64,000 nt of DNA from Litoditis marina. Taxonomy: Eukaryota; Nematoda; Chromadorea; Rhabditida; Rhabditidae. The position numbers and the translations under genes were made by a program. How positions within the stretch are numbered: the stretch's first letter is position 1; every line of letters begins with the position of its first letter. The stretch is taken from NCBI GenBank assembly GCA_964036275.1, contig OZ038436.1, positions 8,871,256-8,935,255 of the forward strand, given 5' to 3'. A model generated the notes under the pieces. That model had not been told where the DNA came from. It did no database searches and worked only from the letters and a program-made list of their open reading frames with translations. This document shows positions 32,727 to 47,700 of this stretch, in pieces.

Positions 32727-35700
32727 GTCTATCTCACACTTATTTAAATTTTACTCTGATTTTTGTTGATTATCAATACTTTTCAAATAGTCTTGGACAA
32801 GTGCGAATCAGGGACTATTGTCGGCTTGCCCTCCACTATTTAGGGCCAGAGGAAAACATTCGACTGCTCTATTTACAAAATAAAGCCCCGATTAACTTTC
32901 TATTCAATTTTCATGCAATTTCACCGGCGCGACTGTGTTCCTAAAGTTACTAGGTTTCATGCGCCAGCAATTTCTTCCTACTTTTCAGAAAAGTAGCAGT
33001 TTTTCCGTACAAAGTTGAGTAATATTGTTCGAGTAGTTACCAAAACTCAGAAACTAAGCACTTTTCGCCAATATCGAAAGAAATCGCCTATTTACAAGAA
33101 TTAGCAACAAATTTCCGTATCCGTCACATCTGACCGGTATTTGAATACTTTGAGAGGGGAGATCTGGGGCCAGTTACACAACAAACCTGGTTAAAACGCA
33201 CACGGGTTACATGTGTAAATACAGTTCGGTTGCTTTCCGAATGCAACCAAACCAACCAAATTGCATTGAAAACAGGAGCATGTCCAAAAATGGAGTGTTT
33301 GGATGTATGTGAAAAGCAACCGAAAGCAACCAAATGTTCTTTACACATGCAACCTGGTTGCATGTGTAAACCGCCGATATCAGGCAGTTATACTGTAGGA
33401 TTCTGAGTGGAAATGGAAATGACTATGTTGCCCACCTTGAGAGGAGAGGTCCATAACGAGAGACAGAGTCCAATGAAAGCCGAAGTCGCCCTTCTGATAG
33501 GAGACGAATCGCGACATTTGGCCAACGGAGCCAGGTGACCTGCAACACACCACGGAATCAGACATACATGTCTATACTTCATAGTATAAATCAGCTTAAT
33601 GTACATTTTCTAAGTTTCAACGTCCACACAAGTCTAGCCTGTGAGTGTACGATTGTGTTCCCGAGGGCCCCGCATTCTTTATGACACATTCAGCAATCAA
33701 GATTGACGCCTTCCCTATCGAAACTTAGTAACAAGAGAAAATTGATGAAAAATTGAAAAAAAGTAACCGGGGTTTTTCGGTAACCTAACTGGTTTTTGGT
33801 AACCTATTTTTCCGGTTATCTGAGTAGCTAACCGGTTAGTAACCTTAAATAATAAACCCGTTACATATAGAATTGGCTGAGAAAATTAACCTCAAATTGA
33901 CCGCAAAACATGAATAGCTAGCTAACTCACTGGTAATATTGTGGAAGGCGTCCAATTCGGCAAATTGCTTGGCCGCTTCGCCCGCGTTTTGCATCATGAC
34001 AACCATTCCATCGAGAAGAGCCACCAGCGCCGTCTCACTGAAACATTCAACTGAACTATACTATGTTCATTTTACCGCGACCTAATGGCTCATGGGCGCA
34101 TTGCATAGTCCTCACAGTTCAACAGCTAACGTTTTTGCTTGAAAAAATCCAAATTTTCTCTATTTATTATTATTCCTGTTTTATCCATTCAATGTTGACC
34201 TCCGCGACCAATTGAACTGGCCAGTTCATCTTCAATTCCCCATTTCGGCTAAAACTAAGCTCCTTTTTGCCTTTTCAGAATATTTGGACAACTTCACTTG
34301 AGTGTTTCATCAGCTTACCAGTTCATCTCCAGCACATTGTCTGCAGATAACAGGTCATCGACGATCATTATGATTCGCGGCAGTCTGGGGGCGAATTCAT
34401 TCTTCTCCACGTGGCTCAACTGAACCAACACCTCGACTCCCACCGCACGAGACGCCTCCTGAATTGATAATAAATATTATAATAATATTCAATATTCAAT
34501 ATTATTTCGACACATAGAACAAACATGAACTAATGTATCAAATGGTGTTCTCTCAACTTCTTGCTTCATGTGCATTTTGAACGAGGAAAAGCCAAGGTTC
34601 AGAGAGCAAGGAACAATGCCAGAATTGCAGAAACGTGAAGTTGAATGAATAATAATTATAATGATGATAATATGTTTTTCTAATGTATAAAATGCAAGCA
34701 GACACCTCTTGAAACTATAGGAACACAGTTAAAGTACCCCATTCCGATAGTCACTTTTGCCATAACTGCGAGAACGATTTGACGTAATTCCAAAGGGAAA
34801 ATAGCCCACGAAATGTAAAACTAGATTCTTTTGTAGTTTGACCTCTGACCTCCCCTTATATAGTTTGACCTCTGACCTTTGTACTCTCCATCCAATCACA
34901 GGCGGCCGAGCCGGCATCATCCCTGGCCCCGCCCCCAACTCCCTCGAGCAGTTTCCGCAGGGCGCCCGCAGAGAATTTTCGACATTTCGTGACGTCATCA
35001 TTCACGAGACGCGCCGCCAACTTTACCACACAGTACATGCAGTTGTCGTCCAGCACCGCCTGAAACATTGGAGTGAAGGATTGTTGATGGAGGAATTCGA
35101 ACTGAAAAGATTTGATAATCAATTCCAAAAGAACTGAAATCCCTTTCTGTGTTGCAAAAGTGATGGAACTGCCAAACTTCCTGATTTTGAATCAAAACAG
35201 ACTTGACAAAGAGTTTGCAGAACTAAGAGATTTCAGTCAGTCTGAGAGAGGGTGTCTCTAGGACCTGATCACTCTCTCATTGAGCGGACTGGGAATTTTC
35301 TCAGACTGCCTAATCGATATTTACCTGTTAGCTGTCCTTGTTGCGAAAATAAGAACTGTTTGACCTAGCAGACACGGCTCAATCAATATTCAGCCGTTAG
35401 CTGTACACTTTTGTGTAATAAATATTACTATAATTATATGAAAACTGTTTGACCTACCGACCACACACTTCTCAATCGATAATAACCCGTTTTCTGTCTT
35501 TTTTTCGGATATTGTTGCCCTTTTGTGGAACAAACATTATTAGTATCATTCATTATACGAGAATCCGAGGACCCTTTGACCTACCGGCAACAACGTGTTG
35601 AACAGCTGGTGCAGTGTCTCGGCTGCTGACAGCCGCCCGTCCTCGAACTCGTATTCCAATTGGGCGCAGAAGAACTCGAGATGTTTTCTCGTCTCGCCCG

Positions 35701-38700
35701 CATTTGGATGGTTGCCAATGTACTCGCACAGCGTCTGAAACATTTGGGTGAAACACAATGTAAACGCTGTACAATGTTCAAGTGCTACCTACATTGGTAG
35801 CAATATAAGAGCGTCAAAAACACATTATGCAACACTCGTTTAGAATTGTAAACAAAAAATACATATACAACATGTGAATGTCTCACATGCCTAGCAGAGA
35901 GTCTGAGCAGCACTATGTGACTTGGAAAAAACGTTTGACTATTGTTTTACGGTGTTCCTAGTGAATTAAAAACCGGTAATACGTACAACAATAGAACACA
36001 ATTATGCATGATATTGTTAGCCGTAATATCACTTTTGCTTTTCATTTGTCAGTTCATGTCCAGAAATTAATCTGCCGCAAAAAAAAAACACTTTAAGTGA
36101 ATGCATTTGAATAAGACTTCTACTGTTTTTTGTTCATCCTATTAGTCTGGCTCAACCAAAGTATCTCATTTGTGATTCGTTTATCTGTATTGTCATATGG
36201 TTTACTTTCTCATTCAGTTGTGTTGACCAAATGATGTTTGTCGATTTCCGACCCTTTTTCCGGTTTTTAATGTTTGTATCGCACTGTCTATTTTTATTTT
36301 CCCCTTTGTATATGTTATTTCTCGTCTTGTATATCACATGCGTGCATGTAAATGTATAAAGCATTGAAGCATTAAATAGGTACCGATGAACGAGACATCT
36401 GCGAAAGATCACGTATATGAAACGTGCATGAAACACTCAAGTGAAACATGGAGACTACCAGAAAGCGTTTGCCATTTCTCACACCTACTAAATTAGAAAA
36501 CAAAGTACAAAATGCATGGATTACTAGAGTTAAGGCGATAGGTTAATATCAAACAAACGTTTACGAAAAACCCACATCTCTGCACTGTGTTCGAATGTGT
36601 CCCAGAGTGGAGGTTATTGACAGTTCAGCCAGTCGTTGCATCACTTCCGGCAACTAAAAAATCAATAAATCAATATCAGTAATGGATATAGTCTTCATCA
36701 TTCCAACGTGGACTTTCTAACGCTAACTTAATAAACTATAATTAGTTATAATTCTCACATGTCAATTTTTTGAGGTAGGTATACGTTGTGTTCTGTACAG
36801 AAAATGATTATTCACTAAGCATCATTCAACCGACGTAGCGACCACTCAAATGTTCGGTTCTTTGCAATTACTTCTACCGCTAAACCTCCTCCACATTTTA
36901 TGATACTTCTTACTTCTACCCCCCCCCCCCCCCCCCCCCTCTAACCTACTAAATCGAGTTCCAAATTTCGAGTTTTCGGTTATTCGAGCACTGAAAAATC
37001 GAGTTCGAGTTTCCGAGTTTCATAGCAGACATTTGAATTTTCACATTTTACCTTCAAAAACCTTCATTTTTCGAGTTTCCAGTTCAAAATTTCGACTTCC
37101 ACTCGAAACGTTTTGAGTTTTTCGAGTCGAGTTTCGAGTGTGTCTTCAACAACCCTACCCCCCCCCCCCCCCTCTAACCCACCCTCTCGTGTACAATCCT
37201 CTTCCTGATCACCGCCTTTATCAGAGAGAAGGCGGTCGCCTGTTTCTGATTGTCCAAAACGTCTGTTTCCACGTAACTCAATAGAAGAGCAACGTGTTTC
37301 TTCGTCAGAAAATCGGCAGAACTCATGTTGATGATTTGCGTGAACGCCTGCAACGAATTATACACACTTTATATATAGATATCTTATATGCAAAGTGTTT
37401 TTGTAGAGACAGGTTTGCAGAAGCCTATAAAGCTTTGAAGAGATATGAATATTCAAAGAAAATATGCCAAAATAACGTCCCAACGCACTCTAAAAAGTGC
37501 TCCGCAATATGAATGTACTGTATTTTTAACACTTTCTTCGCATCAATTGTAAACTTTGAGTGCCCAAATTTTTGTTGTAGTTCGATTTTGACTCACAAAG
37601 TTCGACCGAAAAGCGTATGCTTCAATTGCATTACAGTACCAAACACTCATAGTATGTGAGATAGTCGCCAAAAGCTGGCAGGAAAACATAACCGTTCAAA
37701 GTTTCGGTGTAATCTATTAAATAAGCAAAAGTAGGTTAAATGAAGTCAAGTTAACTAGGATGAAGTTAATAAATGAATGATTAAATGAATTAAAAGTAAT
37801 AAATACTATATATAAACTCACTGAAACATAGAACCTACCTTGAAGAGTAGATGATTCAATTGGAGAATCGTGTGCTTGTTTCCGGCATTTCCCAACACAG
37901 AATAATCGGCCAAAAGCACGAATAACCTGTACAGAATACATATTTAGAAAGACTCATTATTTTAGATACTCTTGCCATAATAGGATTAGGTCAACAGGAC
38001 GAATAACTTGTACCGAATATATATTTAGAAAGATCAGTGGGAGGTTTCACTGTTGTCTTATATTCATCTACGATCTTGGTTCACGTTACATACATACATT
38101 ATTACGACTTTTTTGAACACTTTATATTTTATGGTGATGTTTGCACCCTTTTTTCGATTTTTCGATTCACCACACATCCCGTAACATAATATAACAAGTA
38201 TACCACTCAATTCAAACCGCAGAGAATCATCTTGAACTTTTATGAAATCACATTTTGAACACGGAAAAATACCGGTTAGCTACGAAAACTGAAATGGTGT
38301 ACTCTAGATCTCTTGAATCTTTGGTTGAAAAAAAGGCTCCAGTCCATTCTAAAACTGATAAACTGATAAAAACTGAACCTTCTAGAACTGATTACTGGTC
38401 TAAAATAAATGTAAAACATTGTAAAACTGATACAAACCTCCCGGAGATGCTCTTTAGTTGCTCCTTCAGAGATGGAAGATTCATGTAGAGGAATCCGGCC
38501 ATGCAGCGGAGGGACGAAGAAATAACCTGCAAAATAAATATAATTGAATATTTATTGAATAGCAACAAAATATCACTTGCGAAACAACGAGCGTTATACT
38601 GTTAGTCAATTGCACAGTCACGTGAAACATGTTAAACAAAGCAGAAGCCAGAAACGACCAAGTGCACGATTCCAGGGGTGGCCAAAAAGTTGACCGTACC

Positions 38701-41700
38701 TACCGCCGGTACGACCCCTCCCCCTTAAAAATAGAAACCGAAAAATAAGAAATTATGCTTCACAATTGCGAGAATTTCACCTAAATTGGCAAAAAATTCT
38801 CTTAATTTTGAAATTTTTTGGAACCGGCGTGGCTTTTACGACCCTCCCCCCCCCTGAAAATGTTGCACGCGCGCAACTTGTGGTCACGCCTGCACGATTC
38901 CTCATTATAATACTCATACTTCCGTGCAATTGTACATAAGATTTCTGATGCAAGCGTTAACTTTGTTCACACAACCTAATGAAGATACTACTCTAGAGCA
39001 CATATCTCAACGTATCCAAATAAAACAGTTTTTCTAGAGAATCGTAATTCTATCCCATTCACTCGGAGATACCAAACCAAATAAGCGTCCTGCCTGCTTT
39101 GAAATAGAAAAACCAATCATACGAAACTCAAAAACTGAAAAGTGAGAAAGCGAGTAGAGTAAGAATAAATTATACTTAGAGTGTATCTATAAAAACTTGA
39201 TGGGATAATGGTACCGTACCCTATCGTATTTGAGTGTGAGACAGCGGGTGACAATATCGACAAACGGGTCCAGTCTTGCAATGTCAGCCGGATCCGAAGA
39301 GTCGAAACGTTTGCCTGCAACTAGTCACAATTAGTTAGTCTTTCACAAGCAGAAAAAATCGTATTTAGCTAATATGTGGCCCAATCCCAACGCTTCAGTC
39401 CTTAAAACCGCAATACATTTTCACCTGCAGTTGAAAGGAACGATGCGTCAAAATTGGTCCCAAAATCGTCCTACTTTAAGGTCATTATTAGCATATTAAC
39501 TTATTAAGGTCATTAAGACAATATACCCCAAGTATACGTACCGGTGATGAGATGTGCCAACAGTTGAAGGGCGAATTCGACGAAAACGTGGACTCTGCTC
39601 TTGACAGACGTCTTCACCAAGGCTCCCACGCGACGGGGCGCCTGCAATCAACATAGAAATAGTATTATATTGTAAGTAACAAATACTTTCATATTCTAAG
39701 TAATAAATACTTCATCATTAATCCGTAATGTTATCTAATCTCGTGTTTATTCAAACTGTGAAAAGCCTACAATATTCTCGCGCCTCGAAGCCCGTAATCA
39801 ATATAAATGTTATAACAAACAAACATTAAACAATCTTCTCAAGACTTTCTTTGCCCCCCCCCCCCTCTCTCTCTCTCTCTCTCTGACAAGAAACATGAAA
39901 ACACGAGAATCTGTTGCATTTCAGAACACTAAGAATGAATTTAGACAACTATGAAAAAGCATCTATCAACTTTCACAATGCCCACGCAGGAACCTTAGTT
40001 ACCCGATCAAGGATTCACTACCGCCATGAATCACCCAACCACCCGTACTTCTAAAAACTTCTTCCAACTTCTAAAAACGAACTTCTAAAATTTTTAGTGT
40101 ACGTCCCAGAAATGGAAAAAAATGAGCATGGTCCAGCGCCATTTTGATCATAAGTGAAAAAGGTTCACATCAAGTCAGGAATGAGCATCCCCAAAAAGTA
40201 CGCATGTGTCATTGGAGAACACGATTTTTTTCAGTTTTACCGAAAGTTTGTAACATAAGCCCAAAAAATGAGCATGCCCCGGTCAAAATCGGGAAAAAGT
40301 GAGCATCAGTCAACATCAAAATAAGGGGGTATTTTACGTTTACGTATGAGAAGAGAGATATAAATGGTGAATAATATGTTAACATTAAATAGTAAAATAG
40401 GAAAAATATAAAAGGAAAAATAATAAAACCACCTTCGATAAGAGTTCGATAAGGTCTTATACCATTCATCTGATACTATCGCCCCCCCCCCCCCCCCCCT
40501 TACCTCAGGTATGATGAGACAACTCTCGTTTCGGAATCCGTTGTCCTGTTTCGTGTCCTTTTCCTTCTTGTTCAACTGCTCCATTTTGTCCACATTCGCC
40601 GTCAACACCTGGTGGACGAGAATCAGCTGCATTGACGGCGTCAGACCTACAAATCGATCGATAACTAAACAATATTGTATAACTAAAATCGTTATTATTT
40701 TACTCTTATCTCTGAATTGGATCTTTGTTGTGTCTTTATTGGGTTATCGTGGTATAGTTCACATAATTCCTACTGAGAATCCTACAGTAACCTTACAAAC
40801 TTTCCAAAGGCTGTTGTGAAGCTGAATACTTAGTTTATCAAAACTCCTCTGTACCTGAGAATGAGAATGAGGTGCGAAAATAGTCCACCGATCACAGATG
40901 AGTGAGGAAAACAGCTTGGAAGGTTCAAAATCCTACTGTAGGAGTCTCAGTAGGAATGAAAAAGACTATATCTAAGCACTTTGAAAAAATGAAAAAAGGT
41001 TAACTCTCTCTATTTCCTCTCCTCTTTCTTCTCTCACGTATGAGATTGCTTTTGAAGCATGATAAAAACTACCAACTACAATGTTCTTCTTCTTCAACTT
41101 TCTGCCCACCTTTGTTCTCCTTGACTCCGTGGGCGAATTTGCTGAGTAGATCCCCAACACGAGTGATTGTCTTCGCTGATGTTTTCGTGTCCACAACCGT
41201 TCTGGAAAAAGTGGATACAGTTTACTGGAGAGTTCGGTTATACAGTTGAGCGTTTCACTATCACTAGCTGGTAATATGCTTTACGCCAGCAAACCTCTAA
41301 CCTCAGTTTCTCTAATATTCAATTGGCCGGCTGCTACGCCTTTTAAATGAGCCCCAAACACAACAGCCTGATATTCGACTCGGAAAACTTGTTGCACCAG
41401 TCATTCACCACTAACATCCGGCTATTCTTCGAATGTGTTTTGCAGGCAAAAGGCCTGTTCACCGATACTACGTTGCACATGTACACTGCACTAGTAGACA
41501 TAAAAACGAAAGCCGTGGATCCGAAACAAATCATGCACTGCCTATCTCACCTGAGTTTTTCCAGCACCTTTCCCAGTGACGAGGCCGACACATATCTGCC
41601 CAACAGCATGAGGGTCTCGGGTGTTTTGTTGCCCTTCGCCTCACTGACTTCCGCCTTGATCAGACCGATTTCCTTCTCCTCGGAGGCCAATTCGAACTGG

Positions 41701-44700
41701 TCCTGGATACTTATCTGAAACATTCACATGATTGTACCAAAAGCATCTTACCCAAAACTATTCTCAGGTTGTAACATATAACATTCATCTATTCATCATG
41801 AGAACAGTTTCCATATAAACATGATTCCATAGCGAATTCCAAGTACCAGTTTACCCACGATTTATCCTAATATAAATATGCCCTGCAACATTCGTATGTG
41901 GCAAAAAATACCATCACCCAGTGAAACAACCAACGTCGATGAAGCTATCTAGACATTTCAGTTTCAAGTGAATATAATACTAATGAGAAAAATGAGTATT
42001 AATAAACAACTATTCATCCCTATATAAATACCCTATGGAACATTCGGCTGCAGTCAACCATTCCCGACAACCGGTAAGACAACTAACTGACATTACTAAC
42101 CACGACGACCTCAATCTGTACATTTCCATTTCAAATAAGTAAGATCCCAGTCAGAAAAAACAACTAATTGAACCAACGATTCATCGCTATATAATTACCA
42201 CCTGTAACATTCGAACGCGCTAAAACATTCCCATCACCCAGTAAAACAACTAACATTGCTGAACTACTAAAGAACAACTTAATCTGAAATCCACGATCCA
42301 TCGCTATATATAAATACCCTCTGAAACATCCGGATGCGCTAAAAACCACCAACATCGATGACGTCATCCAAACAGGCGTCCAAATCCCCAGTGACCAGAC
42401 GAGACTGCATGGCATAGATGAGAGTGTGCACGGTGAAGATCATTACGTGCAGCTGCAATAACAATATAAATAATAATTCATCGTATGATTGCCTCACTAT
42501 TGTAGTTTTCTCCCAGAAAAAGAGAAAAGTATGTTCAGTCACATACAAACAGGCACACAAGGCTAACTATTCAGAACTTTCACAAATACACTCTTTCAGT
42601 GTAGAATGCGCAAGTTTTACACCAGTTTTTGACTCGTGATCTGTGAAATCGGGTAGAAAATGTTACAGATTTCGAAAAACTTGATAGAAATACATAAATG
42701 TTGGATCTTGGTCCCAGAAAATCTCATCCTTTTGGGGACAGAGTTTATTCCTAACATCTTCTGAAATCGCTTGTTTCATGCTTTCAATATAAAAAAAAAG
42801 TAACAAATAATAAAGTCAATAACGGTACCTGGAATCCCTTGTTGAGAATGAGCTTCATCTCCTTGATGATGAAGGGAAGATATTTTGTGCCCAGACAGTC
42901 GCAGACTTGAACTGTCACCTTTCGCGCCGTTTCTCGCACGTTCATCGAACGCGAAATCATCAGGGAGCACAGCTTCAGCACCACTCTGAAACATTAGACT
43001 ACAGAGCACAATATGACTGTTTCTGTCAGTCCTGACGAAACTATACTACTTATACAAAAGTACAGAAAATTAGGTAAAGTAAAGACGTGAAATATGAGTA
43101 ATTTTCTTCCCGCATCCCGCTTCTCAACCATTTCCCCTATCAAAAACGTTCTAAGATACTTTCCGGCTTTCTAAACTCGTTAAACGACCACAATCGCTCA
43201 AATTTGTTCAATTTTCGATAGGAAAACATGAAATAGCACACACTTTCCCTAGAATGGTCCTGTTTTGTTGAAAACAGATCAAAAGACCGAAAACAGGCCA
43301 AATAGGCCGCGAAACCCACCCATGAAGGTACTGTTTCATGATGCTTTCCGGTAGTTTCTGCAGAAGTTTAACGGTCGCCAATGCAACGGGGGCCCTCAGA
43401 ATATCATCGTCTTCATTGTAGTATTTCGATTCCGCGGTTCGCGCTCGCTTGTGAACACCCAGCGCGGCTGCCTGTAAACAAGAAGAATAGTAATTCATTT
43501 TAAAGTTTTTTAAAGTATTTTGAACGTATTCATCTTCAAGTTCTAATGTTAAAGAATGTTCCTGCAAACGACAATAAGCATTACTTATTTCATTAAAGTA
43601 TTCAAACGTCTCTTTCTAAACAACTCTAGAAGACTATACTTACTAGAAAATCAAAGGTAAGCCCAGTTAAAATCCAACTCGTACAGCTAGTTAATCGACA
43701 ATTACCATGAAAACCCAGTTTATTTCAAATTTGAAACACACGCAAATCAAGTGATAGCCTGGAAATAGAGGAAAAAGTACATTAAAAGGGCTAATCTTAT
43801 CTCAATTGTAGTTTAATGCGCACATGGATGGCAAATATCAAACTACAAGCCATGGAAGATTCGATGCCCAAAACAATCACGCCACATACGTGTGAAATCA
43901 CGTAAACCCCAATCACCACTAAGGTCCGACTAAGTGACGGAAAGTAGTCCGTTTTCAGATGTTATTACGTGAAAATATATGATTTTTTATCAGAAGTAGA
44001 CCTATTTTCTTCTTTTCGGCCAAAAATAGTCCGTTTTCCGAAGTTTTCTGACTATTCGGACAACTCTACTGGTGTATGGTGAACCCCCTATTCCTCACCT
44101 TTCCGTTGATGCACTTCTGTAGTCGGGGCATCAGGTGCTGTACAATCTTCTCCCTAATGGCCAATCGATTGTTATTGATTGATCCATCCTCGGGCGCCAA
44201 TTCACCGATTTCGGCCACTTCGAAGTGGAACGCCTCGATGACGGCCACCAGGATTCTGTAGATCAAAAGAGGTCAGAGGTCAATAACCAACATACAATCA
44301 GAGATCAGATATCAACCAAAGGGATGATTATTCTTCAGCGAAAAAAAAACTATTTTTCAATTGAAATACGTCACTTTCATGACCCATCGAAAAGTTCCCA
44401 ACATTTCTAGGTTAGCAAAAAATGAGCCAGTCTTTGGACTTCGCCTAATCAGACAGTGTAGCAGAATAGGGCGTCTTTTTTCCCCTGCAAAATATAGGCA
44501 AATATAGAATTTAAGAAACCCTTGAAACATCTGCCCACCTGATAAGCGGTTTCTCCCCATCATTTTCTCTATCCAGCCTGTTCAGCCAATAATCGAGACA
44601 CGCGATGTATTTCCCCCACGGGGCCAGACTCATTGTGGCGGTCAGCAGGCGAAGGCACTCGTCGGCCATTGCTGGAACAGATACTAGTGTTATTCCAGGT

Positions 44701-47700
44701 AAAAAGTTGACAGCAAACCTCAACACACGGTACAACTCTACAAAACTGAGCTATTTATACAACTTTTCATTCACAGTTGTTTTCGTTGTCTTTCATTCAG
44801 TTTCTCGGGTTCAGCTCTCTAAACCGGAGCAAAACAACTCATCAGACCATACACTGCCAGTTCTCATATAAGATGGGCGGTCGAGAACTAATTTTCATGA
44901 AAATTAGGGGTCGCGAGTAGAAAATAGGCGGATTTCATACAAAAATAGTGAAAATCATACCAAAAATTTAATGAAAATTGCAGTTTTCAACAATTTTAGA
45001 GGGGTCGCGAATTAAAAAAGAGTGAGTATCGCGAGCTTTCAAGAAAAATGAGAGACCCTTGGCGGTGGATCAGACGCACAGTTCATACTGAGCATCCTCG
45101 ATTAGCTGGTGATTACAGCTCCTACCTGTGTTCAACTCCGTCAGATGAAGCGGAAACTAAAAATGCATGACTGTATTTCTAACCTGTGGTCTTGCTGTTG
45201 ATGACCAGCATGTAGGGATGGATGATGGGAATCAGGAACCGATTCATAACCTCGAACGGCAGCGACACCGTCTGAAAATGACAGAACACTCGAGTTGCTA
45301 AACTTACATACTATCGGGATGATTACTACGCATTCACTCAATCAACCCACAAACATTCGAAATTGAGACATCTGAATAGTCTAAAGGGTTAAAAAATGAC
45401 GAGTATGTGCTCCAATCTCAACGCTTCAGTCCTTTAAACTGCAATACACGTTTCAATTGCAGTTTAAAGGACTGACGCGCCGAGATTGGAGCACATAATC
45501 GTCCTACTTTGAACATCCATAAAAAACTCCACAATTATGAGAGAACTCGTATCACGTGAATGTGTGCCATTGTTCGGCCAGTTGCAAAACCGCACGCTGG
45601 TTATAATCATGGTCCAAATTCACTATTATGAGATGGCTACCCACTCTCCAATGTCTCAAATGATACAGTAACCCGTACCTTGTCCTTGACCAGTTGATCT
45701 ACCAATCGATGCAGACCTCGTTGTCGTCGATGCACCTGCAAATGTACAACAATCCATTCCATTCACGCAAACTCACGTGAAATCTCACCAACTGAACTTT
45801 CAAACATGGAACCAACTAACAAATGTCATTTCAAACTCCCTAAACAATAAAATATCACATTTCAATACATCCATCGCATTCAAAAAAACGGGAAAACGTG
45901 AATTAATCACAACTGTCACGCACAGTTCCCATTCTTGCATAGAGCAACTGATATATACCTCTACACTAATATATAGATTTTCGTTCGCCCTCCTTCAAGC
46001 TAGCTGTCTTTCAAGTGCCACATTTCACGTGCTGTCACGTAACCACGTGCCTGTATATGAATCATGTGAATAATGTTGTATGTGTGTACCTGTATATGGA
46101 TAATGTTGACAAAGAAGTCCAGATCTTCGTCCTTATGTCTTAGTTGTTTCATGGTTCCCAATTGGGTGTGGGTAGGATAGGCATCGATTAGTGTCACCAG
46201 CGATCTCACACATTCCTCGCGAACATTCTGCAAGAGAGAAACTGGTTATGAATGAAGGAGAAGGGTCACGAATAGCTCAAATCTACTTTACTGTCTTTTT
46301 ATTGTCTTTCTACAAGCATTTAATTATGAAATGATCGAAATTCGTCCCCGAGATCGAACTAGAAAATCGATCTATTGTGACGCTGAATCATTGCTTTACA
46401 CGTTTTTACACTTGAAAACAGATTTTTTGTCGAACTGTCGCACCTTACTGATGTATGACTTGAAACTACAAAACCAGTACAAACTAAAAAAAGCTACTTC
46501 AAACTACAAACGTGACTACAAAGTACAATGTACAAACTACAAAAACCGTACCTCCGATTCCGATTTGAATCCCCTGAGGACCAGCGGAACAAAGTGTTTG
46601 TCCACTAGCGCCAACGCATCTGTCGCCTTGTATTCCGTGCGGCTCACGTGCTCAAAAATGGCTCGCAAATTTGAAGCCGAACTGGTTCGCAGCGAAATGT
46701 CGGTGGTCTGCAAACAATTACCAGTTGACGATTATTTTTGATGTTATTCAAAGCAATGAAAGACGCTCTGAACGGTTTCTTCCATATAATACCTAATCAT
46801 AACTTTCTGGAGAACGTATGTTTTCCCTGAATAACAGTCATCCGAAGTTCTGTAGGGATTTAGGGAACAATTTTTCAGTGACATGACATAGGGGTAACTC
46901 TTCACACCTGTGGAGCAAACCTACAAACCTAATGACAGAGTAATACTCACATCTACTAATACTTATAGATCGAAGATAATAATACTTATTTAGCAATTAA
47001 ATACTCACATGACTCATGGTGTAGTAGTTGGTGTGTGCGAACATGACAATCAGCGCGACATCAATGGGAGTGGAAGCTGTCCAGATCTGAACAAAGTATG
47101 AGAATCATATTCAACAAACACATATTTTACCGCTCGATTCTCGTTAAATCGCCCGCAAACTCGACAAGTTGACTTCAAATACCAATACAGAAAACGTGTC
47201 CCCGATTCATAAACCACTTTTTGACACCAATTGATCAGTGCTGAAAGGTTCGTTATTGTGTTGAAAACAATGAAAACAGAAGATAGAATTTGCTAATACA
47301 GCAAAAAACCTTCTTTCCAATGTACATAGAAGTTTTCCGAGATACGACTATACACTAAAAAAATCGATAATTCAAAGCTGATCGAAAACTCTCTGCGAGA
47401 TCAGACCATAAATTACAATTAGGATCAAAGATCAATAATCGCTGCCTACCGAGAACAGTTCACAAGGCCAGACTACAAACTACGACAAAGATCAACAAAG
47501 ATCAAAGATTAATAATCAAAGCTCACCGAGAACAGTTTGTTGTAGGCGGCGTGTCGTTTGTCATGATCCGCCTCATCCACTTTTCGACCATCCCAACTGT
47601 CCAAATTGATTGCTGCAGAGAGAAGGTCCTACAAAGAAAAATGTAAATTAGAAACCACACTTATTAAATGCCATAGAAACATTGAGGAGCGCACATTAGG

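Noticed and set aside
42164..42415. 83-codon minus frame over intron 18 as extra UTP20 coding sequence
   Set aside because: Exon 18 joins exon 19 in phase with strong UTP20 similarity on both sides; the frame merely crosses the tandem units.
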